Shown: positions 46,363-58,140 of the stretch, piece by piece
Position numbering within the stretch: the stretch's first letter is position 1
Layout of the letters: each line of letters begins with the position of its first letter
Assembly: GCA_014529385.2 (NCBI GenBank)
Contig: CM043970.1
Span: forward strand, 44,916,279 to 44,980,278
From: Adiantum capillus-veneris
Taxonomy: Eukaryota > Streptophyta > Polypodiopsida > Polypodiales > Pteridaceae
DNA: 64,000 nucleotides
Direction of reading: 5' to 3'
Notes under the pieces: generated by a model
Seen by the model: only the letters and a program-made list of their open reading frames with translations
The model's database searches: none
Told to the model about the DNA's origin: nothing
Translations under genes and position numbers: made by a program

Positions 46363-46494
46363 GGCGTCGCTATGAGCGTCGCAAATTTACAAAGAAATTT
46401 GCGACGCTCATAGTGACGCTCATAGCGACGCCGGGAAAAAAAAAATTCAGCGTTGCTGTGTGAGCGTCGCTAATATGAATAGCCTCTTGTAGTG
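46363..46494. repeat. Right terminal and subterminal region of the CACTA element
   Basis: About seven copies of GCGTCGCTA / TAGCGACG-type motifs lead to the terminus CCTCTTGTAGTG. The cluster is shorter than on the left (130 bp against 260 bp). Confidence 0.9.
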
Positions 46495-49400
46495 CAATGA
46501 ATCCATCCACAAATATGTAGACATGTTTTGGGACCTACAACTCAAAGCCACTGTCTTTAAAAAGTTGGATGTTGGAGAGCAAAAGCAACAATTTTGTGCA
46601 GGCTTAACCGAAGAAATGGCGGAGTATGTCAACTCCCAAAGGCCACGTACCATATTGGCGGTAATACACCATACTATGGTGGCCTCACGAATCAATTTCC
46701 AAACGGGGGCTAAAAGAAATAATAAGCCCCCGGAAAACAAGGGTTCCAATGAGCCTAAGGGGAAGGACAATGTCCAAAAGTCTCCTAAGGGCAACTCCAA
46801 CAAAGCTAAAGAGAAGGGAGTTTACAAAGGTAAGAACAAACTCTCTCCTGAAGATCTTGAGTGTTATCGCAAGGATAACCAGTGTTTCAAGTGCGGCGAA
46901 CAAGGGCATGCGTACCGTGCTTGTCCCCGAAAGAACCACCGCCAAGATCCTCCTAGAGCTTCCTTGGTTGAAATCCAAGAGGAGGAGACTCACCAAACTC
47001 ATCACAAAGGATCTTCTCTAAGCCATGCTTGGGGAAAGGTAAGAGAACATGATGATTTTATTCTCTTTGACCCTGGTTCTACTCACAATTTTATATCTAT
47101 AGAGTTGGCCACCAAGCTAGGCATACAATCCTATGAGATGGGAGATGTCCTACCTACAGACAGTGCCTTCAAGGGGCAAGAATCTTCAGTCACTCCCTTA
47201 ATCGGGAAATTGAGGCTTCATGTCCAAGGCTATGTGGACAAAGAGGACTTCTTTATCTCTCCTCTCAAGCATGAGGATGTAATCCTAGGGGCACCATGGT
47301 TTGACCGCCTGGCTGCCGATGTTAAATTTCCTGAAAGGAGAATCTCCTTTAAGTTCAGGGAAAAAGACATGTATATAGATGCTAAGGAAATGGGTAACAC
47401 TATCCCCATTGTACATACACCAGCTTTCAACAAGTCAATAAAGAGCTCTATTTCCGTGTACATGATTTTTGTTAAAGATTCTCGAAATGAACCTAATGCT
47501 TTAGCAAAAGAAAATAAAAGCAACCAAAAGGAATTAGAGTTATCCAATTTTGTCAAGGGGTTTCAAGATGTTTTTATTGACGACATCCCTTGTGAGCTAC
47601 CTCCTAAACGAGGTAATGATGACCATGCAATTGAACTTCTTCCAGGAAGTTCACCGCCTAACAAACCTCCTTATAGAGTTTCTCAAGCTCAACAAGAGGA
47701 GATTATGCGAAAAGTGCATGAGTTACTTGAGAAGGGCATGGTTAGGCCTAGCTCATCTCCATTTTGCTCACCGATGTTATTAGTGCAAAAGAAGGATGGC
47801 ACATATCGTATGTGTGTCGACTATAGAGCACTAAATAGGATCACTATCAAGAATAGGTTTCCCATTCCACGGGTGGAAGACCTATTTGATAAGCTACAAG
47901 GATCGACCTACTTCAGTAGGATTGACCTAAAAAGTGGCTATCATCAGATAAGGATAGTTGATCAAGATATTGTAAAGACCGCATTTCGCACCACATTTGG
48001 TCTTTACGAATACATTGTCATGCCTTTTGGCTTGACCAATGCACTAGCCACATTCAACCGCTTGATCGAGAAGCTGTTCCGGCCTCATCGAACCTTCACT
48101 GGAGTGTTCTTGGATGATATTATCATCTACTCTAATTCATTAGACGAACACAAGAAACACCTCCAGGTAATATTTCAAGTTTTGAGAGAGAATAAACTTT
48201 ATGTTAATAGAAAGAAAAGTGAATTTTTATTGCAAGAGATTCAGTATTTAGGTCACATTATCTCTCAAGATGGCATCCAAATGGATCCATCAAAGTTAGA
48301 GGTAATAAAAGGATGGCCTAAACCAAGGAATCTTCATGAACTAAGAAGCTTTATAGGTATGTGTGCATACAATAGACGCTTCATAGAAAAGTTCTCACAA
48401 ATTGCGGGACCATTACATGACCTAACAAAGAAAAGCGTTAGGTATACATGGTCTGCTAAGGAGAACAATGCTTTCGAAAAGCTTATCTCTCAACCTGTGC
48501 TTGCACTACCGGATCTCTCAAAACCATTTGAGGTCCAATGTGATGCTTGTGGTGATTTCCTTGGAGCTGTTTTACTCCAAGAAGGGCACGCCATAGGCTA
48601 TGAGAGTCGAAGGCTCTACCTTGTTGAGCAAGCTCTAGGCATATATGAAAAGGAACTCCTTGTAGTTCTACATGCCTTAGACTCATGGAAGCACTATTTA
48701 TTGGGAAATCCTTTCATTCTGCGAACGGATCACCAAAGTCTTAAGTACTTCATGACACAGACCAAGCTCTCCGACAAACAAATGAGGTGGGCAAATTTCC
48801 TTTCGCAATTTCATTTTCATATTGCTCACATTGCTGGCAAGCATAATCAAGTCGTTGATGCACTCTCAAGACGGCCGAGAGTGAATGCGGTTTCCATAGC
48901 AACTCACAATGATCTATCTTCAATGATAGATGAGTACGCTATTGATCCCGATTTTAGAGATGTGATTTCAGCCCTTGCATTAGGGAAGAAAGAAGAACCA
49001 TTTACTTTACAAGATGGTTATCTTCTCTATGGCAATAGACTATGCGTTACTAACTCACTATGTGAGAAAGTAATGTATGAATCTCATGCTCCACCGTATG
49101 CGGGGCATAGAGGGATTCAGTCTACCTTAAAGGGAATTGAAACATATTTCTATTGGCCTACCATGAAAGTGAACATACAAGAGTATGTTTCTAAATGTGT
49201 GGTTTGCCAAAAGACAAAATTTGATAGAGGGAAGCAACTTGGATTGCTTCAACCCTTGCCAATCCCTAATTCACCATGGGAGAGAATATCCATGGATTTT
49301 ATCTTTGGATTGCCTAAGTCTATCCATGGGAATACGTACGGGAATATGGACGATAGTAGACAGGTTCAGTAAACAGGCTCATTTTATACCTATCAAAAAG

Positions 49401-50378
49401 ACTATCAAAGCCCATCAAATGGCAACCCTCTTCATTTCACAAATTTTCAAGTACCATGGCTTGCCAATATCTATAGTGTCGGATACAGATCCTAGAATGA
49501 CCAGTAATTTCTGGAAGGGTCTCTTTGAGAATTTAGTAACAAGGCTAAACTTCTCTTCGGCCTATCATCCACAAATGGATGGCCAAAGTGAAATAGCTAA
49601 CCTAACAATTCTCGATCTACTAAAAGCCTATGTAACGGAAGTAGATCAAAGATCCCAATGGGAGAAGTACTTACCCTTAGTGGAGTATGCTTACAATAAC
49701 ACTATATATACTTCCACGGGACAAGCACCTTTCGAGGTAATTGAGGGAAGATCAAAAATTCCCTTGCTACTTAAGGTACATGGGAAGATCTTCGTTGCAG
49801 ATGAGTATAGCCGAGACCTACAAGAATCTTTTCAAAAGATTAAGGATGATATCTCTATCTCACAGCAAAGGCAAAAGGCTGCTGCTGACAAGCACAGAAG
49901 AGCCCAAGCCTTTAAAGAAAACGATTGGGTCTTGTTAAAATTTCCAAAGGCTCGATTAAGGCACACGACGGGCAAGAATCCTACGGGCCACCAAAAGTAC
50001 TATGCTAAACTAGCAAAAAGGTACTATGGTCCCTTCCAGATTCTTAGGCCAATCAATGAGATGGCCTATCAACTCAATTTGCCCAATCATTGGCTCATAC
50101 ACAATGCTTTCCATGTGAGCCTATTAAAGCCTTACAAAGGAGAGCCACCTCAAGAACCAACTATTGAAGACCCACCGAAGATCGAGGACCAAGAGGAGGT
50201 GTTGCAGCCCGAGTCCATTCTCCGACATGAAGACAAGGTATTAAGAGGCGGTAAGAATATCCGACGATATCTTATTAAGTTTAAGTATTATCCTTTTGAA
50301 GATGCTAGATGGATGCAAGGCATACAATTAAAGGATAACCTAAACCTTGTCAATGCTTACAATGCTTCCCAAGAGTAA
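46495..50378 (+). pseudogene. Gypsy gag 3' part and pol polyprotein, one frameshift
   Basis: From 46523 a 949-codon frame holds: zinc knuckle CFKCGEQGHAYRAC (residues 121-134), protease (FDPGSTHNF, where DSG is more usual), RT (YFSRIDLKSGYHQIRI, active site FLDD at 529-532), RNase H (D674, E711, D736) and the integrase HHCC domain (SKCVVCQKTK). At 49333-49340 TACGTACG looks like a 4 bp duplication that shifts the frame. The frame ends at 49372 while the integrase core (IWTIVDRFSKQAHF, SDTDPRMTS, QMDGQSE) continues in the frame ending at 50378. The C-terminus (ESILRHEDKVLRGG, RYLIKFKYYPFEDARW) resembles a chromodomain, which points to the chromovirus branch. Confidence 0.93.
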
Positions 50379-50731
50379 GCAAATGTAGAAAATGTAGAAA
50401 ATGTTAAAAATGAACAAAGTTTTTTTGTCTTATAAGACTCTGTTTTTCTTTATTGTGCAAAAAACTGAAGTAGTATGCATGCTTAGATCAATTTTGCGGA
50501 GACGACGTCTCCCAAACACCAAGTAGAGCTTGCCACTCTACTATGGAAGATTGATAGGACTAATGTGCAGACATGCTTGCGGCAGCCTCAGGCTCTCAAG
50601 CGCCAAATGGACTAGTCATCCATTGTGGAATGATGTCGTAGGGTAACATAGGGATTCTCTACCCGCTAAGAAAAGGACTCATGAATATGCTTTATCTTCT
50701 CTACACCATAGTCGAGGACGACTATGATTTC
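50379..50731 (+). other. Gypsy 3' untranslated interior
   Basis: Non-coding stretch between the pol stop and the polypurine tract. Confidence 0.6.
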
Positions 50732-50744
50732 AAGAGAGAGGTAA
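50730..50744 (+). promoter_or_regulatory. Polypurine tract of the gypsy element
   Basis: CAAGAGAGAGGTAA lies immediately before TGTCATAATA of the 3' LTR. Confidence 0.8.
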
Positions 50745-51495
50745 TGTCATAATAATCAATATCTAATTCTCCTAAATGATTTTCTCATATTAAATTGATC
50801 ATTTAATGTGGGGAAGTGCCTGGGGAGAAAAAGCTAGAATATTGGTTAAGCTACCAAACCGGCCACAGTAGGGATCCAAAGGAGGAAAAATAGGGATCCA
50901 AAGGGGGGGCCATCTGCAAAAGAGCCATGTGCAACAATGGGCTAAAAAGACCCTAAGGTTCAGCCCATTAAGACTTCCAAAATGCTAAGGTTCCAAAATT
51001 CAAAGGTTATGTCCAAAGGTCAAACCTAGGGGAATTGGATGCTTTGTGTGTGTGAAAAAAAGTCTTTGCATATCCCTACATGGGAGGGGGCGAGCCTTTC
51101 TTCTAGAGGATGAGAGAGAAAGCCACACACACATACACAAGCTCCCTTTACACAAAGGGAATTAGGGACACATGTCAGCTCCCTAGCCCATATGCCCACA
51201 AGGAGTACCCAATTCCTGTTGGATGGCCTTATAGGTGGACCAATGAGAATTAGGCTAGAGTAAATCTAGTTTAATTAATTTAAAAACACTTAATAAAAGA
51301 ACCAATGAGAATTAAGTCTCCTAGAAGACTATTGGACAGTCTCCCAAGGGGTCCAATGAGCATTCAGGAGCCCAATGGCTTGCCTGATTCCTATTGGCCA
51401 GGAGGCAAATGGGTCCAATGAGAGTTTAGTTTCATTATGAAATTACCTAAAGCTCTCACAAAAGGGAAAAGGGGGACACATGTCAGAAGGCTGTC

Positions 51496-51580
51496 TGTTA
51501 GGAAATAAGACGTAGCTAAATAGATATTTGAGTAGATTACTTAATGGAGAGAGAGAGATTTCACACACAAGAGATTATAG

Positions 51581-51645
<65 letters not shown>

Positions 51646-52249
51646 CACAATATACGTGGTTCACCCAATGTGGGCTACGTCCACGGGAAAGCAGCCACTC
51701 AATGGATTTAGCACTTCAAAAGAAGAAGTAGTTTACAAAGGGATTAAACCCTTAATAGAGCTCCCGCCTTGCTTCACTCTCACCACCTCACACTCACCTT
51801 GTTGCATCAACTTCACACTATGAAATGTGTGTAGAAATGGACTCCTTTTATAGGCCAAAAGGGCTGCCCTCTCTTATGAGAGACAGCCATGTGTAGCCGC
51901 CCTTGTGCGAATAAGTCCAAATCGGACCCTCCAATCTGCCCATGTGTGGCCGCCCTTGACAAGACAAGTCCGCTTTTGAATTCGTCCATCGGCCATTCAA
52001 TTCGGCCACCGGCCAACGGCCATTGACTTCCGGCCACCGGGCACAGGCCATTGACTTCCGACCACTTTTCGGCCGCCGTCCAGCCATAATATTCTCTAAA
52101 GTTGCCGTTGATTCTTGTCCGTGAAAATTTTGGTTTCCAGTGAGTGATTTTCCTTCACGGACAATGGCTTCTCCTCATAATGGGGGCCTTACAAATGTGC
52201 GCTTTTACCACAGAAAATTACAAGGGTAAATCAGGCTCCATACTTAACA
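51496..52249 (-). repeat. 3' LTR of copia copy 2
   Basis: It carries a GA microsatellite expanded to about 56 bp (51585-51640), against about 20 bp in the partner LTR at 56350. Minisatellite units near 51985-52060 are rearranged relative to copy 1. Confidence 0.95.
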
Positions 52250-52309
52250 ATCTCCCACTTGGAGACTGATCTCCAAACCAAACCTGTGACTGCTTTCCGT
52301 TCTGGCTTC

Positions 52310-55300
52310 TTATCCTTGAATGCCAATTGAAGATGAGCAAAAGCTCAACTTCTTCTTGTTGACCACCTTTGTAAACATGTCTGCAGGATTTTCACTTGTA
52401 TGCACCTTTCCTAGCTTTAGCTGTCCCTCTTCCAAAAGAGTGCGTATGAAGTGATATCTCACCTCAATGTGCTTTGTCCTTGAATGAAAGGCTGAGTTCT
52501 TCGCAAGATGGATAGCGCTTTGGCTATCACTGTACAAGACACAATTGTCTTGTTTGAATCCAAGCTCTTCTAAGAATCTGTGAAGCCACATAATTTCTTT
52601 GCTTGCCTCCGTCATTGCTACATACTCTACTTCCGTGGTAGAAAGTGAAACCACTTTTTGCAGCTTTGAAGCCCAGCTTATTGTTGTGCCTCCAACTGTT
52701 AACACATAGCCAGTAGTGCTCCTTCGAGTATCTTTGTCACATGCCATATCTGCATCAGCATACCCTTCTAGAAAAATATCAGCTCCTCCAAAATACAAAG
52801 CATTTGTTGTTGTCCCTTTTAGACACCTAAGTATCCACTTCACAGATTGCGAATGCTCTTTACCTGGGTTGTCCATGAACCTACTCACAACTCCCACTGC
52901 ATGTGCAATGTATGGCCTTGTTCAGACCATAGCATACATTAGAGAACCTATCGCTGCAGCATATGGAACTTTAGACATATAGGCTATCTCCTCTTGTGTC
53001 TTTGGACACATATCCTTTGTTAGTTTAAAATGGCCAGCCAAAGGTGTAGAAACTGGTTTTGCATTTTGCATTGCAAATCTTTCTAGTACCTTCTTGATGT
53101 AATCTTCTTGAGATAGCTTTATCGTCTTCTTCGTCCTGTCCCTTGATATTTTCATACCAAGTATCCTCTTTGCAGCACCTAAATCTTTCATTGAAAAAGA
53201 TTTGGATAGCTCCTCTTTTAGGTCTTTGATGTCCTGCATGTTAGCACTTGCAATCAACATGTCATCAACATACAACATTAGGATGATGAATTTCCCATCT
53301 CCCAAATTCTTCGTGTAGACGCAGTGATCCGAGTTGCATCTTGTGAATCCATGATCCAACATCCATCGATCAAAGTTCAAGTACCATTGTCTTGATGCTT
53401 GCTTTAAACCATACAAGCTCTTCTTTAATCTGCAAACCATTTTCTCCTTACCTTTTACTTCATACCCCTTTGGTTGAAGCATGTAGATTTCCTCCTCTAA
53501 GTCACCGTGAGGGAATGCCGTATTTACATCCATTTGCTCGAGATTTAGATCATGAGCAGCCACAACGCTTAAGACAAGCCTAATTGAGTTCATTTTTACA
53601 ACAGGAGAAAATATTTCATTGAAGTCAATACCTTTCTTTTGAGAAAACCCTTTTACCACAAGCCTAGACTTGTACCTTTTATTCCCACCTTCTTCTTCCT
53701 TCAGCTTGTACACCCATTTGTTTTGAAGTGCCCGCTTACCTTTAGGCAACTCAACCAACTCCCATGTTTGGTTGCGATGTAGTGAGTCCATCTCCACTTG
53801 CATGCTCTTCGTCCATACTTCTTTGGATTCATGTTGCATAGCTTCTTCGTATGATTCCGGCTCTCCAGAATCTGAGATCAAGAGATGGTTGAAGGAAGGA
53901 ACAAACCTTTCTCGAGGTCTACTTGCTCTTGTAGATCTTTGGGGAATAGGTTGAGGCTCCTAATTTGGTTGACGTTGTTGTACATTGTCACCGTTTGCAG
54001 TCCTTGAGTCTTCACCGTCCTCAAGCTCCATGTACTCATCACCTATTTCTTTTGTTTGTTTTCTTTCCAAGTAATCTTTGTACATATTTTGTTCGTTAAA
54101 AATTACATCCCTACTCCTTAAGATTTTACCATCTTCAGGATTCCATAGGCGATACCCAAAGTCTCCTTCTCCATAGCCAGTGAAGAAACACTTTTTGGAC
54201 TTTGCATCTAGCTTTGATCTTAGGCTTCTATCTATGTGCATGAAAGCCTCACACCCAAACACTTTGAGAAATGCATAATTCACCTGTTTACATGTCCATG
54301 CCTCTTCTGGAACTCCCCCATCCATTGCCGTTTAGGGTGACCGATTGATTAAGTACACATACGTACTTACAGCTTCCACCCAAAGCTCAAGCTCAAGCCT
54401 ACATGTAGCCACATGCTTCGTGCTCGTTCCATGATTGTCCTGTTCATCCTTTCCGAAATCCCATTTTGTTGAGGTGTCCTTGGGGTTGTCCTTTGCCTCC
54501 GAATGCCATTGCTAGCACAAAAGCTTTCAAAAGCTTGGCTGCAATATTCGCCTCCATTGTCGGATCTGAGGCATTTAACCTTGGTACCTGTTTCATTCTC
54601 CACAAAGGCTTTCCACCTTTGAAATATGGAAAATACATCGGATTTATTCTTCATGACCTAAACCCATGTTTTTCTAGTCGCATCGTCTATGAATGTTACA
54701 TAGTACATTGAGCCACCAAGTGATGGTGTACTTGCAGGACCCCAAACATCAGAATGAACTAACTCAAGTTTTTTATTTTTTCTTTCATTTCCTGAATTTT
54801 GAAATTTTACCCTCTTTTGTTTACCATAAACACAATCTTCACAGAACTCTAAGTCCACTTCTTTCAAACCTGGTACAAGCTTCTTTGTTTGAAGGATTTT
54901 CATTCCTTTGGCACTCATATGCCCAAGTCGATAGTGCCAAACTTCACTATCAACTTCTGTAGTTGCTGCACAAGCTGAAGGTTGCGTGCTAACAGTACAC
55001 AAGTAAAGTGTACCGACCTTTTCTCCCTTGGCAACCACCAAAGATCCCTTTGAGATATTCCACTGTTTGTTTCCGAATGCAATGTTGTGACCTTCATCGT
55101 CCAATTGTCCTGTAGAGATTAAATTTTTGCGAAGAGAAGGAACATGCCTAACATCTTTAAGCCTCCATTCATTTCCGCTAGCAGTTTTGACAGAAATTGT
55201 ACCTTTGCCGACAATCTCACAAGCTTCATCATCTCCCAAGTATACATACCCAAAATTACCTTTGGTGTAGTCTTGGAAATGTTGCTTGTGTGGTGTCGCA

Positions 55301-56190
55301 TGGAATGAAGCCCCGGAATCTACTATCCAGGAATTAGACACATTGTCTAATGAGAGAATTAGAGCATCTTGCTCTACTTTACCTGCCACATTGGCCTCCG
55401 ATGTTGGCTTGTTGTCTTGAGACTCTGTCTCCTTCTTTTTCTTGGACCAACAATCCTTCTTGACGTGGCCCTTCTTGCCGCAGTTCCAACATTCAAGAGC
55501 TGACTTTGTGTGTGACTTGCTCCGTCTTGAGCGATCACGGCCCTTTTGGTTTTCGAACCTCTCTTTAGGCCTTCCTCTTGTTTCTACTGACAATGCACCA
55601 CTTGATGATTCTCCTGTGCTTCTCCTTCGCATTTTCTCGCTTAGGAGAACACCCACAACATCATCAAACTTAAGAGTATTTGTGCCAGAAATAGAATTAC
55701 TTACAGCCATCACAAGGCTATCCCAACTATCCGTTAGAGATGATAGTATAAGGAGAGCTCGCACTTAGTCATCGAAATTGATTTTCACCGATCGAAGTTG
55801 ACTTATGTTTGTGTTAAAGTCATTTAGGTGTTTTGCAATTGAACCATTCTCTGCCATCTTTAGATTGAACAAGCGCTTCATAAGAAATACCTTATTGGAT
55901 GCCGATGGTTTCTCGTAGAAGTCGTCACGTGACTTCATCAAGTCCTCCGTGGTCTTCATCTCCGAAACATTGAAGGCCACCGTTGACGCCAAGCTTAACC
56001 GGATTGTTCTCAGTGCGTTTCGATCAAGGACAATCCATGCTTCATCTGCCATTGTTGCGGGCTTCTTCGCAAGACCGCCTAGTGGAAAATAGAGGTCCTT
56101 CTGGTAGAGATAGTCTTCAATTTGCATCTTCCAATGTTGGTAGTTTTTGCCGTTGAACTTCTCAATCTTGAGCTTCCCTTCCTCCGCCAT
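52310..56190 (-). pseudogene. Copia gag-pol, multiply broken
   Basis: The frame starts MAEEGKLKIEKFNGKNYQHW at 56190. Breaks in order on the minus strand: nonsense at the end of gag (55765-55767), nonsense in the integrase core after RKTWV (about 54655), a frameshift plus stop near 54330-54366, nonsense before EPQPIP (about 53960), and nonsense at YAMV (about 52920). Between breaks the domains match copy 1: zinc knuckle CWNCGKKGHVKKDC, protease DSGAS, integrase with the normal RSDNGGEY, RT YVDD, and RNase H DSQSAIHLAKN. It serves as a useful reference for substitutions in copy 1. Confidence 0.95.
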
Positions 56191-56263
56191 AACTCCCACT
56201 CAATTCAAGGAATCCTTTCCTTGAGATAATTTAGCTACGAGAAAACCTTGCTCTGATACCAGT

Positions 56264-56922
56264 TGTTAGGAAATAAGACGTAGCTAAATAGATATTTGAG
56301 TAGATTACTTAATGGAGAGAGATAGATTTCACACACAAGAGATTATAGAGTAGAGAGAGAGAGAGAGAGTACACACGATATACGTGGTTCACCCAATGTG
56401 GGATACGTCCATGGGAAAGCAGCCACTCAATGGCTTTAGCACTTCAAAAGAAGAAGTAGTTTACAAAGGGATTAAACCCTTAATAGAGCTCCCGCCTTGC
56501 TTCACTCTCACCACCTCACACTCACCTTGTTGCATCAACTTCACACTATGAAATGTGTGTAGAAATGGCCTCCTTTTATAGGCCAAAAGGGCTGCCCTCT
56601 CTTATGAGAGACAGCCATGTGTAGCCGCCCTTGTGCGAATAAGTCCAAATCGGACCCTCCAAACCGCCCATGTGTGGCCGCCCTTGAGAAGACAAGTCCG
56701 CTTTTGAATTCGGCCACCGGCCACCGGCCATTGACTTCCGACCACTTTCCGGCCGCCGTCCGGCCATAATATTTCGGCCCCTGATTCTTGTCCGTGAAAA
56801 TTTTGGTTTCCGGTGAGTGATTGTCCTTCACGCACGATGGCTTCTCCTCATAATGGGGGCCTTACAAATGTGCGATTTTACCATAGAAAATTACAAGGGT
56901 AAATCAGGCTCCATACTTAACA
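56264..56922 (-). repeat. 5' LTR of copia copy 2
   Basis: 659 bp, shorter than the partner mainly through loss of minisatellite units and a GGGGGCC segment. The TATA box TATAAAAG on the minus strand is kept near 56573-56580. Confidence 0.94.
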
Positions 56923-57757
56923 CTATCACTTATGCTGCTTAATTGTGATAGGCTTGACTTGGGGAGGTCCAATGAGGGCTGAGCAAGAGAAAATAGCAAG
57001 AGGGCTTGCCCAAGAGAGAGAGGGGGCTGATTTTTTCAAGGCATTATCACACACACACTCACACAATCTCATGTGTGAAGAAAGAGAAGACTATCTCTTC
57101 CCAAGCTTTACTAGGCGAGCTCATCACCTACTCCAAGCTTGTGAGATAGAAGCCTACATTGACACACTCTTGGCTTGTGGATGCAAATCCAACCAAGCTT
57201 CAATGCATGCTCATCTCCTCTATCAAGCTAATTACTAAGCTAAAGCTATGCTAATATGAGTGATTATGTGAGGAGATGTACATCTTTCTCGTAAGATACT
57301 CCTTCTTCCTCTCAATCTACTCTCATACCCTGCTAGCTCTCACCATCTTCGAAGGTGTGTGAGGTATTGGGTCTGCGAACGGGGATAATTAAAGTTGTGC
57401 TTACTAAGTGTTTTGATTAGTGCATGAAGCTTTCATCTTCATTGCACTAGCTAGTCTTGAAGGAACGCAAAGAATTGTATTGTACAATTCTTCTCTTGAT
57501 GGGAGAAACCATAATACAAAGCCTTTTGGAGGGGGAACCGGCTCCATGAAAATCCGGTCCTCAACTATTGTCAATAGCTTAATTTCTCTCTCTTTTGAAA
57601 GTATTGTTGATGCTATCTAACTAGGTGTTATGCTTTTTGTTGGTCTCTCCACCCAAGCACTCTTGTAATTCTCATTAGGAATCTATTCTAATGAAATGCC
57701 CACTATGTTCATGCTAATTTTCGGTACACATAAGTTTTTAGACCATTAAATGTTACA

Positions 57758-58140
57758 CTTAGCATGGGATACAGGATTAGAAATTACGAGCCCTCCTTGG
57801 TCTATTGGGCGAGCAACTACCTCCCATCTAGCCCATTTCCATGGCCGAGAGGTTTTTGTGTTGTTCTTCCAAAGAAACCTTTTCACTAGTTTTAAGAATT
57901 ATTTCTAGTTACACTTAGCCATCTTGAGCACAAGGCTAAGGAAGGCAATATACGGGATCATAAAAGCATTAATCACTCTAATACGGCTTTGGAAGGGGAG
58001 GAGAATAAACCCCCATCTTTTCATTTTTGAGCTTATTTGTTCAAGGACCCATTGAAATCTTTGCATGTGGGTTACGTCCACCCCTAAGAGAAGGCAATTA
58101 ATTACTGGACCATCCAAGAGCACCATTTGGATGCTCGTAG
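57758..58140 (-). pseudogene. LINE ORF2, RT thumb segment
   Basis: The frame reads MVLLDGPVINCLLLGVDV, then RFQWVLEQISSKMKRWG and RIRVINAFMIPYIAFLSLV (58126-57905). This is the region directly after the RT palm in plant LINEs. On this strand it continues, across the gypsy insertion, into 36842-35840. The preceding RT palm is found not upstream on this strand but on the opposite strand at 59330-60200. Confidence 0.75.

Larger units (their letters stand above)
39923..46494 (-). mobile_element. CACTA (En/Spm) transposon with both ends and target duplication
   Basis: Ends are CACTACAAGAGG (39923) and CCTCTTGTAGTG (46494), flanked by a perfect 3 bp duplication CAA (39920-39922 and 46495-46497). 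Subterminal regions are packed with GTCGCTAT motifs. Both genes run on the minus strand: tnp2 first (44327-42095), tnpA-like second (41822-40510). The 2 kb between the right end and tnp2 is non-coding with long CT, GT and GA tracts. tnp2 carries an internal deletion, so the copy is probably non-autonomous. It is inserted in the gag gene of the gypsy element. Confidence 0.96.
51496..56922 (-). mobile_element. Ty1/copia LTR retrotransposon, copy 2, degenerate
   Basis: LTRs at 51496-52249 (3') and 56264-56922 (5') start TGTTAGG and end TTAACA. The target duplication is CTGTC / CTATC, one base changed since insertion. It belongs to the same family as 6875-12439, with the same gag-pol order and polypurine tract. 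A primer site TGGTATCAGAGC lies just inside the right LTR (about 56250-56261). The pol gene has at least five breaks. Confidence 0.96.
36843..57757 (+). mobile_element. Ty3/gypsy LTR retrotransposon (chromovirus-like), interrupted twice
   Basis: A perfect target duplication CTTAG flanks it (36838-36842 and 57758-57762). LTRs start TGTCATAATA and end TTACA. A tRNA-iMet primer site follows the 5' LTR, and a polypurine tract precedes the 3' LTR. The order gag, protease, RT, RNase H, integrase and a chromodomain-like tail is that of gypsy. A CACTA transposon splits gag (39923-46494) and a copia element splits the 3' LTR (51496-56922). Without the inserts the element is about 8.9 kb. Confidence 0.96.
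50745..57757 (+). repeat. 3' LTR of the gypsy element, split by copia copy 2
   Basis: The two pieces 50745-51495 and 56923-57757 together match the 5' LTR. The break point corresponds to CTATC in the intact 5' LTR (near 37620), duplicated as CTGTC and CTATC around the copia insertion. Confidence 0.94.

Noticed and set aside
45839-46413. 190-codon plus-strand ORF in the CACTA right end
   Set aside because: It is Cys/Leu/Ser repeats and Arg-Glu runs from tandem and dinucleotide repeats, with no conserved block.
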